In this document: in pieces, positions 1-7,082 of the stretch
Layout of the letters: every line of letters starts with the position of its first letter
Position numbering within the stretch: the first letter of the stretch is position 1
Source of the DNA: Ruminococcaceae bacterium UBA737
GTDB taxonomy: Bacteria; Bacillota; Clostridia; Oscillospirales; Acutalibacteraceae
NCBI GenBank assembly: GCA_002297415.1
Contig: DBKZ01000053.1
Coordinates: 1-21,122, forward strand
Direction: 5' to 3'
DNA: 21,122 nucleotides
Notes under the pieces: generated by a model
What the model was told of the DNA's origin: nothing
Seen by the model: only the letters and a program-made list of their open reading frames with translations
Database searches by the model: none
Position numbers and translations under genes: made by a program

Positions 1-22
1 CAGGATCAAACTCTCTAAAATA
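1..22 (-). rRNA. 16S rRNA gene, extreme 5' end only (partial)
   Basis: The first 14 bases, read on the minus strand, are AGAGTTTGATCCTG, the nearly universal start of bacterial 16S rRNA (the 27F primer site). The gene runs left out of the window, so only about the first 20 nt are present. The mature 5' end is placed about 8 nt upstream of this motif by analogy with Bacillus and E. coli and is approximate. It sits downstream of a clear rrn-type promoter and a leader of roughly 180 nt, so it is the start of an rRNA operon, not an isolated match. Confidence 0.93.
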
Positions 23-203
23 CTGTATCTTAGCACCCTTAGGTGTTAAAATCTTTTTTAAAAAGCTCTTAGCTCTTTTTCGATACTGACGTATCTGTTT
101 TTGTCCTTTGATTCACTTTTTATCTTGGAATCTTTGGGTCCTTTTTGTTTGTCGTTGTTTAATTTTCAAGGTCCGTTTTGCGCCCCCGTTTTGCGAGCGC
201 TAG
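23..203 (-). other. rRNA operon leader (transcribed spacer before 16S)
   Basis: This non-coding stretch separates the rrn promoter from 16S. On the minus strand it contains CTTGAAAATTAAACAACGAC (151-170), which resembles the TTGAAAACTaAACAA sequence in Firmicutes rRNA leaders, a region tied to boxA-type antitermination. Nearer the 16S end are short complementary segments (AAAAAGCT..AGCT around 60-82; CACC..GGTG around 37-48). They may help form the processing stem with sequence beyond 16S that I cannot see. The antitermination role is inferred from position and similarity. Confidence 0.6.
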
Positions 204-206
204 ATT

Positions 207-235
207 ATAATACCACACCCTCACCCCTTTGTCAA
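207..235 (-). promoter_or_regulatory. rrn promoter (P2-like, sigma-A type)
   Basis: On the minus strand there is a perfect -35 TTGACA (230-235), a 17-bp spacer, and TATTAT (207-212); the overlapping TATAAT at 204-209 has a 20-bp spacer. Upstream lies an A/T block (about 238-267) with the inverted repeat AAAGTTT-ttt-AAACTTT (246-262), placed like an UP element. Transcription would start near 199 and run into the 16S leader. This is one of the strongest promoters in the window, as expected for rRNA. Confidence 0.85.
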
Positions 236-305
236 CACTTTTTTTAAAGTTTTTTAAACTTTTTTTCGATTTGTGTCGAACAGGGTCGAAAACATCTATA
301 TGTAG

Positions 306-335
306 TGTATAGAACCGACAAAATTACCTTAACAA
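306..335 (-). promoter_or_regulatory. candidate second (upstream) rrn promoter
   Basis: On the minus strand TTGTTA (330-335) and TATACA (306-311) are 18 bp apart, about 100 bp upstream of the strong rrn promoter. Tandem rrn promoters are common in Firmicutes. The -35 overlaps the last codons of the small gene ending at 324, so it could be a chance match. Confidence 0.4.
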
Positions 336-533
336 GAGTATTTCCGATACATTAAAAAACTCTTCGGAATACTGTTCGCTCAAATCAAGAATAACTTTTT
401 TGCTTTTGCTTAATTCTTCATTAGTAAAACATTTTTTCAATTCTTCTTCATTCTTACAAAATGCACCTATAATAATATAAATGTTTTTCAGTTCATTTAA
501 AATACTTTCAAGCTCGCCGAAATCCTTTTCCAT
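324..533 (-). CDS. small hypothetical protein (69 aa)
   Basis: I do not recognise this protein. It is short, charged and probably helical, rich in Glu, Lys and Leu, with two cysteines (in AFCKNEEELKKCF) and no signal peptide or membrane segment. The case for a real gene is the signals: AGGGGTG about 7 nt before the ATG, preceded by a TATAAT-like -10 (551-556) with no clear -35. It lies between the rRNA promoter region and a dispersed hairpin repeat, and runs in the same direction as the rRNA operon. No function can be assigned. A lineage-specific small protein is the simplest reading; a spurious frame is possible but less likely given the ribosome-binding site. Confidence 0.6.
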   Translation of the reverse strand: MEKDFGELESILNELKNIYIIIGAFCKNEEELKKCFTNEELSKSKKVILDLSEQYSEEFFNVSEILLLR

Positions 534-550
534 TTAATCACCCCTATTGT

Positions 551-556
551 ATTATA
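551..556 (-). promoter_or_regulatory. -10 element of a possible promoter for the 69-aa gene
   Basis: TATAAT reads on the minus strand 17 nt before the ATG, so transcription would start within or just before the AGGGGTG ribosome-binding site. No convincing TTGACA-like -35 lies 16-18 bp upstream (the area is AT-rich, TATATT-like). This is weak support only. Confidence 0.35.
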
Positions 557-625
557 TCGCTTCTCGGAGAGAAAATATAAATTTAAGGGAAATAGCCTTA
601 AATAGAAATTAGATATTAGAGAATA

Positions 626-691
626 CCCCTCAGTCGCGCATAAAGCGCGACAGCTCCCCTCTGTTTCGCTTGCACGAAAAGAGGGGAGCCT
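626..691. repeat. two-hairpin dispersed intergenic repeat
   Basis: Two adjacent hairpins fill the gap between the EamA transporter and the small gene. The first is GTCGCGC (633-639) with GCGCGAC (645-651). The second is GCTCCCCTCT (653-662) with AGAGGGGAGC (680-689), continued inside by TTTCG/CGAAA. The flanking CCCCTCAGTC...CAGCTCCCCT...AGGGGAGCC framework is a pattern I remember from many intergenic regions of gut Clostridia, where it looks like a dispersed palindromic repeat. The structure is visible here; the dispersal is from memory, since only one copy is in the window. It may also act as a transcription terminator or mRNA stabiliser for the transporter gene. Confidence 0.7.
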
Positions 692-734
692 TATATTTAG
701 TTACATCTGAGCGCGTATAATTATGTTCTGACGC

Positions 735-1643
735 CTAGCTCGCCAGTCCCTCGGAAACGCCCATAAGGATAATTCCCAAGAATACGGTGCAGATTATAAG
801 GTAATGCTTAAAGCGGAGCTTTTCTTTTAAGAAAATACGCGAGAGGACAACGGAAAAAACACAGTAAGCCGAAATCATAGGCGCGGCGACGGTAGGATTG
901 GAGCCTATCGCATAAATATAGGCAAACTGACCGGCGGTTTCGCATCCCGCACCGAGCCATTTCGGCAGATCCCATTTTAAAGACGGCTTCTGCTTTTTTA
1001 TGCCGTAAACATAAATCGCGCTTAAAATTCCGACGATTAAAAATGTATACTCGTATGCAATGTTGGCGGAATCTTCGTTTACATAGCCGCGGTCGAGCAG
1101 AATTGCGTCGGTAAAGGTGCCGAGTCCGTCAAGAATGCAGTAGAAAATCGGGAAAAATACCGCGATAAATCCGCTTTTATACTTTTTATTCTCTTCCCTG
1201 CCTGCAAGTTCCGCCGTTTCGGTATCATACTTTTTCTCAACAAACGCAAGACCCACAACGCCGACGCAGACAAGAATTATTCCGAGCCAGCTTAACAAAT
1301 CCGGCATTTGGTGCAGGAATATCAGGCACAAAATGCAGGCAACCGCACCCGAGGAATTGCAGATAGGCGAGGAAACCGAAAGCATAATGTATCTTAATCC
1401 GATATACCCTAAAACCATCGACGAAACATAGAAAATAATCGCCGGCGAATATTTGAGGAAATCCACGGGATAAAATTTAGTGCCCGTGAGAATTTCAAAG
1501 GTTGCATGCAGACCCATAACAACGCCTACGGCAACAACGATTTTAAAATGACTGTATTTATCCTTCGGGTCGGAGCCCATTTTCGAAAACAGGTCGCTTC
1601 CGCCCCAAAAGAATATTGTTACTAACGATAAAATAAACCACAT
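735..1643 (-). CDS. EamA/DMT-family membrane transporter
   Basis: A 302-aa, very hydrophobic protein with about ten predicted membrane helices in two repeats of five, split by a charged loop (about residues 136-157). This is the layout of the drug/metabolite transporter superfamily (EamA domains). It starts with a hydrophobic segment containing FFWGGSDLFSK and has the typical small-residue, proline-containing helix near the end (SNPTVAAPMISAY). It should export or import a small metabolite across the cytoplasmic membrane; the substrate cannot be read from sequence. AGGAGA lies 7 nt before the ATG. It follows parB by 51 nt with no obvious terminator or strong promoter between, so it may be transcribed with parAB, although no functional link is known. 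Length and architecture look intact. Confidence 0.85.
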   Translation of the reverse strand: MWFILSLVTIFFWGGSDLFSKMGSDPKDKYSHFKIVVAVGVVMGLHATFEILTGTKFYPVDFLKYSPAIIFYVSSMVLGYIGLRYIMLSVSSPICNSSGAVACILCLIFLHQMPDLLSWLGIILVCVGVVGLAFVEKKYDTETAELAGREENKKYKSGFIAVFFPIFYCILDGLGTFTDAILLDRGYVNEDSANIAYEYTFLIVGILSAIYVYGIKKQKPSLKWDLPKWLGAGCETAGQFAYIYAIGSNPTVAAPMISAYCVFSVVLSRIFLKEKLRFKHYLIICTVFLGIILMGVSEGLAS

Positions 1644-1694
1644 GATAAAGTCTCCTTTTAATTTTTTCTTTAAAATACCAAGGAGAGTACGCCT

Positions 1695-2543
1695 TTAATC
1701 CTCCGGCGATAATTTCTTTGCAAATTCGGAAAGCTCCTCATCGCTGAAAAACTCGATTGTCAGCGTACCCTTTCCGTTGCCGCTCGGATTTACATGTACC
1801 TTGCGGTGCATTTCGTTTCTGAGAGATATTTCAACCTCGCTGTAGAAGGTCGGTTTAGCCTTCGGCTTTTTCTCTGTCTTGCTTTTTTTGACAGCCGCTG
1901 CCATCTTTTCAAGCTCTCTTACCGACGCGCCGTTTTTAGCTTTATCAAACATTTCGGCTCTGATTTCTTCGTCGTCACAGGCAAGAAGCGCCCTTGCATG
2001 GCCTGCGGAGATAATTCCGCGCCTTACCGCGTCAAGCTCATCGTCCTTTAAGGAAAGCAGTCTTAAGGTGTTTGTGACCGCACTGCGCGATTTGCCCATG
2101 CTTTGAGCGACCTGCTCCTGAGTAAGCCCGTAGCTTTCCATTAAAGCCTTAAAGCCAAGAGCTAACTCAATATCGTTTAAATCCTCTCTTTGAAGATTTT
2201 CAATAAGCGCAAGCTCGGTAAGCGCCTTATCGTCAACCTCTTTTATAACTACCGGAACGGTGTCAAGCCCTGCCATTCTGCAGGCTCTCCAGCGCCTTTC
2301 CCCTGCTATTATTTTATATGTACCCTCAGCCGTCGGGCGGACTACTATCGGCTGAATAAGTCCGTGCGCCGCGATACTGTCGGCAAGCTCGGACAATGCC
2401 TGTTCGTCAAAATCCTGTCTCGGCTGGTCGCGGTTAGGCTCGATTTCGGTAAGCCTTACATTTACCGACGCGCCGTTATCCGCGGAATTATCGTTAAAAA
2501 GCGCGTCAAGCCCTCTGCCCAAGCCGCCTTTTTTTGCTACCAT
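1695..2543 (-). CDS. parB: chromosome-partitioning protein ParB (Spo0J)
   Basis: This 282-aa protein is the centromere-binding half of the ParABS chromosome segregation system. It binds parS, spreads as a CTP-dependent clamp, loads SMC condensin near the origin and stimulates the ParA ATPase. The visible order is typical: the ParA-interacting N-terminus with GLGRGLDALF (7-16), the CTP-binding core with GERRWRA (81-87) and ENLQREDL (115-122), then a helix-turn-helix (about 140-165; LTQEQVAQSMGKSRSAV). The lysine-rich linker leads to the C-terminal dimerisation domain. It starts 3 nt after parA ends, and its ribosome-binding site AGGAGGGTG is made from the last codons of parA, so the two are translationally coupled. 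Two parS-like sites lie upstream of parA. Confidence 0.97.
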   Translation of the reverse strand: MVAKKGGLGRGLDALFNDNSADNGASVNVRLTEIEPNRDQPRQDFDEQALSELADSIAAHGLIQPIVVRPTAEGTYKIIAGERRWRACRMAGLDTVPVVIKEVDDKALTELALIENLQREDLNDIELALGFKALMESYGLTQEQVAQSMGKSRSAVTNTLRLLSLKDDELDAVRRGIISAGHARALLACDDEEIRAEMFDKAKNGASVRELEKMAAAVKKSKTEKKPKAKPTFYSEVEISLRNEMHRKVHVNPSGNGKGTLTIEFFSDEELSEFAKKLSPED

Positions 2544-2546
2544 AAT

Positions 2547-3317
2547 TTACACCCTCCTGTTTTTCTTCAAAAATTCTTTTGCAAGTTCGTTATAAGCCTT
2601 GCTTCCCTTTGACTTTGCGTCATAATACTGAATGGGGCAACCGTAGCTCGGAGCCTCGGAAATTCTTACCGCCCTCGGAATTGCGGTGCGGTAAAGCTTA
2701 TTCGCGAAATATTTCTTGATTTCACCGACAACCTGCTGAGTAAGGTTAAGTCTGCCGTCAAACATAGTAAGCACAATCCCCTCAATCTCTATGGTCGGAT
2801 TATAGAGCCTTTTTACCTGTCTTATGCTCGCCATCAGCTGAGAAAGTCCCTCTAATGCGTAATACTCACACTGGATAGGCACCAAAACGCTGTCGCTCGC
2901 GTTTAACGCGTTTATGGTTATAATTCCGAGTGACGGCGGACAGTCGATAAGAATGAAATCATATTTTTCCCTTATCGGCGAAAGCGCAATTTTAAGCTGA
3001 GCTTCCCTGTGCTCCTCGCTTATCAAATCGACCTCTGCCGCGGCTAAATCCATTGAAGAGGGAATTATATCGACATTTTTAAATTCGGTTTTCACGATAC
3101 AGCTTTCAACCCCTGCCTGTCCGATAAAAAGCTCATAGCAGGTTGACGTGTTATCCTTTTTGTTTATTCCGTAGCCGCTTGTGGAGTTGCCCTGAGGGTC
3201 GGCGTCAACAAGCAAAACCTTTTTGCCGGCAATTCCTATACCTGCTGCGAGATTTACCGCTGTGGTGGTTTTGCCGACTCCGCCTTTCTGATTAACAACG
3301 GAGATAATCTTTCCCAT
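2547..3317 (-). CDS. parA: chromosome-partitioning ATPase ParA (Soj)
   Basis: This ParA-type P-loop ATPase is the partner of ParB. It binds DNA non-specifically as an ATP dimer, moves ParB-parS complexes and, in Bacillus, regulates DnaA. The N-terminus carries the deviant Walker A KGGVGKTT (about residues 11-18, with the signature lysine), and further on are VDADPQGN (about 38-45) and DCPPSLG. At 256 aa it has the short chromosomal length with no N-terminal DNA-binding domain, unlike large plasmid ParAs. There are two adjacent ATG codons. GGGAGG lies only 3 nt from the first (3320) but 6 nt from the second (3317), so I use the second. Upstream is a 50-bp almost pure A/T stretch and then a parS-like site, which would allow ParB to influence its own operon. 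Confidence 0.97.
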   Translation of the reverse strand: MGKIISVVNQKGGVGKTTTAVNLAAGIGIAGKKVLLVDADPQGNSTSGYGINKKDNTSTCYELFIGQAGVESCIVKTEFKNVDIIPSSMDLAAAEVDLISEEHREAQLKIALSPIREKYDFILIDCPPSLGIITINALNASDSVLVPIQCEYYALEGLSQLMASIRQVKRLYNPTIEIEGIVLTMFDGRLNLTQQVVGEIKKYFANKLYRTAIPRAVRISEAPSYGCPIQYYDAKSKGSKAYNELAKEFLKKNRRV

Positions 3318-3350
3318 CATTATCCTCCCTATATATGTAATATCTATTAT

Positions 3351-3370
3351 TATATATTATATAATATATA
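3351..3370. repeat. 20-bp perfect A/T palindrome upstream of parA
   Basis: Bases 3351-3370 form a perfect palindrome of TATATATTAT and its complement, inside a 50-bp stretch (3330-3380) with only one G and one C. It lies between the parS-like site and the parA ribosome-binding site, where the parA promoter should be. The region is too AT-rich to choose a single -10. It may be promoter, easily melted DNA, or low complexity. Confidence 0.5.
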
Positions 3371-3379
3371 TAATAAAAA

Positions 3380-3395
3380 TGTTTCACATGAAACA
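3380..3395. promoter_or_regulatory. parS-like centromere site (copy 1)
   Basis: TGTTTCACATGAAACA matches the parS consensus TGTTNCACGTGAAACA at all positions except the second base of the central CG (here CA). This makes the centre slightly asymmetric. It lies about 63 bp upstream of parA. An identical 16-mer occurs at 3872-3887. Binding by ParB is inferred from consensus and from the adjacent parAB genes. Confidence 0.85.
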
Positions 3396-3450
3396 TTAAA
3401 AAGAAAGTACAAAGCTATTATATCAGCTATGCGGTTAAAAGTAAATATAA

Positions 3451-3491
3451 AAATAGCAGTCCTTTGCAAATTTTACAAAGGACTGCTATTT
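3451..3491 (-). terminator. strong intrinsic terminator of spoVAE
   Basis: A 16-bp perfect stem, AAATAGCAGTCCTTTG (3451-3466) with its complement (3476-3491), encloses a 9-nt loop. On the minus strand it is followed by TTTTTATATTT. The spoVAE stop codon (3490-3492) is inside the stem. It should separate spoVAE from parA transcription. Confidence 0.85.
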
Positions 3492-3855
3492 ATTTCGATT
3501 TCGATTTAAAGAAAAGCGACATCAGATATCCCATAAACAGGGCGACCGAAATTCCTGCGGCGGTAGCCGTAAGTCCGCCCATAAATATTCCCATAAACCC
3601 GTAATCGCCTATCGCTTTCTTAACTCCGACCGCAATGCTGTAGCCGAAGCCGGTAAGCGGCACCGTAGCTCCCGCTCCCGCAAAATCGACCAGCGGCTTA
3701 TAAATTCCTACAGCCGTAAGCAAAACGCCCGAAACAACATAGGCAACAAGAATTCTTGCAGGAGTAAGCTTTGTGCAGTCAATCAGGACCTGTCCTATAA
3801 GACAGAAAGCACCGCCGACCGCAAAAGCCTTCAGGCATGACATGAACAATTCCAT
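3490..3855 (-). CDS. spoVAE: stage V sporulation protein AE (SpoVAE)
   Basis: A 121-aa membrane protein with about four helices that matches the SpoVAE family. Characteristic stretches are FCLIGQVLIDCTKLTPARILV near the start and GAGATVPLTGFG in the middle. SpoVA proteins form the inner-membrane channel that moves dipicolinic acid and calcium into the developing spore and out at germination. There are two possible starts. AAAGGAAG touches the ATG at 3861 but is 6 nt from the ATG at 3855, so I chose 3855, giving a length close to the usual 116. In most spore formers spoVAE follows spoVAC and spoVAD. Neither is beside it here, so it stands alone between two parS-like sites, ydbT and parA. I see no clear sigma-G promoter. 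Confidence 0.93.
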   Translation of the reverse strand: MELFMSCLKAFAVGGAFCLIGQVLIDCTKLTPARILVAYVVSGVLLTAVGIYKPLVDFAGAGATVPLTGFGYSIAVGVKKAIGDYGFMGIFMGGLTATAAGISVALFMGYLMSLFFKSKSK

Positions 3856-3871
3856 AAACATCTTCCTTTAG

Positions 3872-3887
3872 TGTTTCACATGAAACA
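3872..3887. promoter_or_regulatory. parS-like centromere site (copy 2)
   Basis: This is an identical copy, in the same orientation, of the 16-mer at 3380 (TGTTTCACATGAAACA). It lies just upstream of the spoVAE ribosome-binding site in the 63-bp gap after ydbT, and the 492-bp spacing between copies spans spoVAE. The same single departure from the consensus centre occurs in both copies, which suggests the local ParB accepts or prefers CA at this place. Confidence 0.85.
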
Positions 3888-3918
3888 TTTATTAGAAGTG
3901 TTCCCCGATTTTTTTGAT

Positions 3919-5370
3919 TTATTCGGGAATATATGAAATTGCCTTTGAAACACCGTAAGCCTCGTTTAAAGCCTTTAAAACCTCGCTTTTATTGAGGTTT
4001 TTGACCGTTATTCCGTAGGCGCTTTCGCTCCTGACGGTCATTTTAACCTTACAGGTGCCGTATCTTCTGTCGGGCAGAGTTTCGGTTATCTTTATAACTC
4101 CGATTTTCGATTTATCGCAGTTCATTTCGCAGAAATTAAAGCCCTTAGCGCCTTTAGCTCCGATATTTTCGCCGATACTCAAGCCGCCGTGAAGATAATT
4201 GCATTTACACAGGTCGGCATAATATAAATCGACTAGCAGAGCCATTGAAGCGACGAAAAGCACAAATCTGTCGAAATGGCGGAAAATAATCATAAGCGTT
4301 ATACTTGCGGCGATAATTAAAGCCCCGTAAAATTTAGGGAGCCACAAAAACCTTTTTAAGGACCTTGAGCTTTGGCTTGCCTTTAAGGGCTTTGAATCCC
4401 TTTGAAGAAACGGAAAATAGGTGCGGAACTCGCTTTTTATTTCCCTATGCTTTCCGCAAGGGATAATTACCGCCTTTTCGGAGCGCTGAGTTCCGAATCC
4501 GCCCACAGTTGCATACATCGAATAATTTTTAAAAAAGCGCATTATCGGGGTCTGGACTATAACGGTATTATTTACCGCGGTTTTAGAAAACACCGTTCTT
4601 TTTCTTGAAAGCAGACCCGATGAGGTCTCTATGCGATTTTCGTCCACCCTAAGCCTGAAAGTAAGGTTTTTAAGGAAAGAAGTTATAAAGGAAATTCCGA
4701 AAGCGAGAACTACTATTACCGTCAGCGCGGTTACCGCAGGCGGAAAGTATTTCATAAACCTGTTTGAAAAGGTGTCGATTTCATCAAAAATCATTTCGGT
4801 TATTGCGATATTAAGCAGTTTACCGGCGCGGTTTATAATCGGCGCGGCGACGATAATTCCCGTAAGCGCAGAGGAGCTTGAGACCGAGAACATCGCAATT
4901 TTAGGATTTGAATACTTAATTACGGGGTTTCCCGCCTCGCCGTAGACAAAAGAAGAAAGCTTTATCGCGTCATCACTTTTTAATATAAAATTAAAATCGG
5001 CGTTTCCCCTGCCGCCCGCCTCGGTATTGACCTCAAAGGACGCGGCGCCGCAAAGCTTTAAAACAGGGTTTACGGTCTGCGAAAAGCAGGAAAGCTTATC
5101 AAGAGAAATTTTCGCGTGCGATTTAAAAATCATTCCGCTGTTGATAGTAAGGCTTTTATCGGTGTGAACAACCGAAAAGGAAAGCCACCTTGCGACGGCG
5201 ATAAGCAAAATTGCGGCAAAAAGATATATTTCAAAGCTTATAACGCCGCTTATCCTACCGTATATAAGATACTGCAAAATTCCCTTTATAACAGGGATTA
5301 CAAGCACAAAAAGGAAAGGCTTTAAAAAAGAAAATATCATAAGCGGATGTCCGCGGTAGGTATTACTCAT
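3919..5370 (-). CDS. ydbT: membrane protein with bacterial PH (bPH2) domains, YdbT-like
   Basis: This 483-aa protein has repeated pairs of membrane helices (about 10-30, 42-62, 170-190, 210-232, 345-375), each followed by a beta-rich segment of the bPH2 (PF03703/DUF304) kind. Examples are NSGMIFKSHAKISLDKL and ETSSGLLSRKRTVFSKTAV, the typical 'transition to a basic strand' of these domains. Size and partner match Bacillus YdbT (about 490 aa) next to YdbS. Their exact role is not well known; ydbST has been linked to resistance to a bacteriocin (amylocyclicin) in Bacillus. A GTG lies at 5376, but GGGAGA is 6 nt from the ATG at 5370, which I use. It overlaps the end of the upstream PH gene by 8 bp, a coupled pair. 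Confidence 0.8.
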   Translation of the reverse strand: MSNTYRGHPLMIFSFLKPFLFVLVIPVIKGILQYLIYGRISGVISFEIYLFAAILLIAVARWLSFSVVHTDKSLTINSGMIFKSHAKISLDKLSCFSQTVNPVLKLCGAASFEVNTEAGGRGNADFNFILKSDDAIKLSSFVYGEAGNPVIKYSNPKIAMFSVSSSSALTGIIVAAPIINRAGKLLNIAITEMIFDEIDTFSNRFMKYFPPAVTALTVIVVLAFGISFITSFLKNLTFRLRVDENRIETSSGLLSRKRTVFSKTAVNNTVIVQTPIMRFFKNYSMYATVGGFGTQRSEKAVIIPCGKHREIKSEFRTYFPFLQRDSKPLKASQSSRSLKRFLWLPKFYGALIIAASITLMIIFRHFDRFVLFVASMALLVDLYYADLCKCNYLHGGLSIGENIGAKGAKGFNFCEMNCDKSKIGVIKITETLPDRRYGTCKVKMTVRSESAYGITVKNLNKSEVLKALNEAYGVSKAISYIPE

Positions 5371-5797
5371 CGGCACTCTCCCCCGCTACGGTATTTATAA
5401 GCATTTTAGCGTCGGTTTCATTTATTTCGGGAATAAAAATCTGAGTTCTTGCCGCCTTTAAGCTTACGGCGCAAAGCTTTAATTTCCTTGCTATAGGAGT
5501 TGAGAAGCCCTGAGCAAAAATCATGCGCGGATAGGGCATAATCTGGGTTGTTTTAAAAATCACGCCGTAGGTAAGCCTAACGGTATCGTCATCCGCAAAA
5601 ATTATAAAGCTTTTATAAAGCATAGGCAGATACCATACGGCTAGAACCGCATAGAGCGCAAAAAGCCCTATTCCTAAAAATAAAAGCCACCCTACGAAAA
5701 TCGAGGCGGCGGCTGCTGCCGCCGATGGCAGAAAAAGAACTATTAAAAGCCTTAATTCATAAAGCAGAAGCGTTTTTTTCGGCAGAGTTCCTTTCAT
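5363..5797 (-). CDS. ydbS: small bPH2-domain membrane protein, YdbS-like
   Basis: A 144-aa protein with two membrane helices near the N-terminus (about 14-33 and 36-58) followed by one bPH2 domain (about 65-135; VRLTYGVIFKTTQIMPYPRM). It is the short partner of the longer PH protein downstream, overlapping it by 8 bp, as in the ydbS-ydbT pair. The ATG is 8 nt after the rarA stop. The best Shine-Dalgarno, AAAGGAA, lies within the rarA end about 12 nt away, which is rather long, so coupling to rarA translation is likely. The two proteins probably act together in the membrane; a direct function is not established. Confidence 0.78.
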   Translation of the reverse strand: MKGTLPKKTLLLYELRLLIVLFLPSAAAAAASIFVGWLLFLGIGLFALYAVLAVWYLPMLYKSFIIFADDDTVRLTYGVIFKTTQIMPYPRMIFAQGFSTPIARKLKLCAVSLKAARTQIFIPEINETDAKMLINTVAGESADE

Positions 5798-5805
5798 TTG
5801 GTATA

Positions 5806-7059
5806 TTATTCCTTTCCGGTTATTTTCTTTCTGTATTCATTAAATGAATTTTCGTTTTTATTATCTCCATGCTGATAATATTTTTTATTTTTAAGATTAT
5901 CGGGCAGATACTGCTGAGCAACATAATGATTTTTAAAATCATGGGGATACAGATAATGCTGACCCTTAATTTCGGCGTCCTCCCCGTCAAAATGCTTGTT
6001 TTGAAGGTGTCTCGGAATTGCGCCGTAATTTCCCTTTTCTATGTCGGAAAATGCCGAATTTACGGCATTATATGCGGAATTTGACTTAGGCGAGAGCGCA
6101 ACTAAAATTACCGCGTCCGCAAGAGGAATTCTCGCCTCGGGAAGCCCCACGGCAAGCGCGGTATCAACCGCCGCCTTTACTATCGGGATTATCTGCGGAT
6201 AGGCAAGCCCGACATCCTCGCTTGCGCATACCATAAGTCTCCTGCATGCGCTCGGCAGATCGCCTGCGGCTAAAATTCTTGCGAGATAAAACACTGCGGC
6301 GTCGGGGTCGGAACCGCGCATTGATTTCTGATACGCCGATAGCAGGTCGTAATGCTCGTCGCCCTCGCGGTCATACCTTACGGAGTTTCCCTCTAAAATC
6401 TGCTCGGCAATATCGTCGGAAATCTCCGATTTGCTGTCAGCCTGCGTAAGCATTGCGCAAAGCTCTAACATATTGAGCGCCCGTCTAACATCTCCTGCGG
6501 CGGCTCGGGCTATTTTTGCCGCCGTTTGGTCGCTTACCGTTATATTATCACCGCAAAACTTAACCGCTCTTAAAACAGCCTTTTTAATATCATCAGCGCT
6601 TAAAGCCTTGAATTCAAGCACCGTCGAACGGCTTAAAATAGCGTTATAAACATAAAAATAGGGGTTTTCCGTGGTTGAGGCGATAAGCGTAATATCCCCG
6701 TTTTCTATATAGGAAAGCAAGATTTGCTGTTGCTTTTTATTAAAATACTGTATCTCGTCAAGATAAAGCAGAATTCCGTTTGCCGCCTCTAATGTACCAA
6801 TTGAGCCGATAACCTCTTTTATATCCGAGGTTGATGCGGTCGTCGCGTTTAAATAGCAGAGCTTTTTGTCGCAGGAATCGGCTATAATTCGGGCAACCGT
6901 GGTTTTGCCCACGCCAGACGGTCCGTAAAATATAAGATTAGGCAGATTTTTTGAATCTATTATCTTTTTTAATATTTTTCCATCAGAAAGCAGGTGTGCC
7001 TGTCCTATAACATCTTCTATTTTTTTAGGTCTTGCTCTGTCCGCAAGCGGTGTTTTCAT
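5806..7059 (-). CDS. rarA: replication-associated recombination protein A (RarA/MgsA) ATPase
   Basis: This 417-aa AAA+ clamp-loader-like ATPase acts at stalled or gapped replication forks and interacts with SSB in studied bacteria. Walker A is GPSGVGKT (about 46-53), Walker B is LYLDEIQYFNKKQQ (about 100), and sensor 1 is STTENPYF. The C-terminal MgsA domain contains GQHYLYPHDF, typical of the family. The open frame extends 17 codons further upstream, but GGAGG lies 7 nt before the ATG at 7059 and the protein then begins MKTPLADRARPKK, the conserved start. The upstream extension is therefore not real. It is divergent from spoVB with only 71 bp between start codons, and heads a probable operon with ydbS and ydbT. 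Confidence 0.94.
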   Translation of the reverse strand: MKTPLADRARPKKIEDVIGQAHLLSDGKILKKIIDSKNLPNLIFYGPSGVGKTTVARIIADSCDKKLCYLNATTASTSDIKEVIGSIGTLEAANGILLYLDEIQYFNKKQQQILLSYIENGDITLIASTTENPYFYVYNAILSRSTVLEFKALSADDIKKAVLRAVKFCGDNITVSDQTAAKIARAAAGDVRRALNMLELCAMLTQADSKSEISDDIAEQILEGNSVRYDREGDEHYDLLSAYQKSMRGSDPDAAVFYLARILAAGDLPSACRRLMVCASEDVGLAYPQIIPIVKAAVDTALAVGLPEARIPLADAVILVALSPKSNSAYNAVNSAFSDIEKGNYGAIPRHLQNKHFDGEDAEIKGQHYLYPHDFKNHYVAQQYLPDNLKNKKYYQHGDNKNENSFNEYRKKITGKE

Positions 7060-7082
7060 TTTGTTTCCTCCGAAAGTTTTAC

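Noticed and set aside
3330..3380. Specific parA promoter in the A/T stretch
   Set aside because: Almost any hexamer there resembles TATAAT; no -35 with proper spacing stands out, so I do not name one.
3901..3928. Hairpin TTCCC...GGGAA at the ydbT stop as a terminator
   Set aside because: The stem has a bulge and no T-tract follows on the minus strand; too weak to call.
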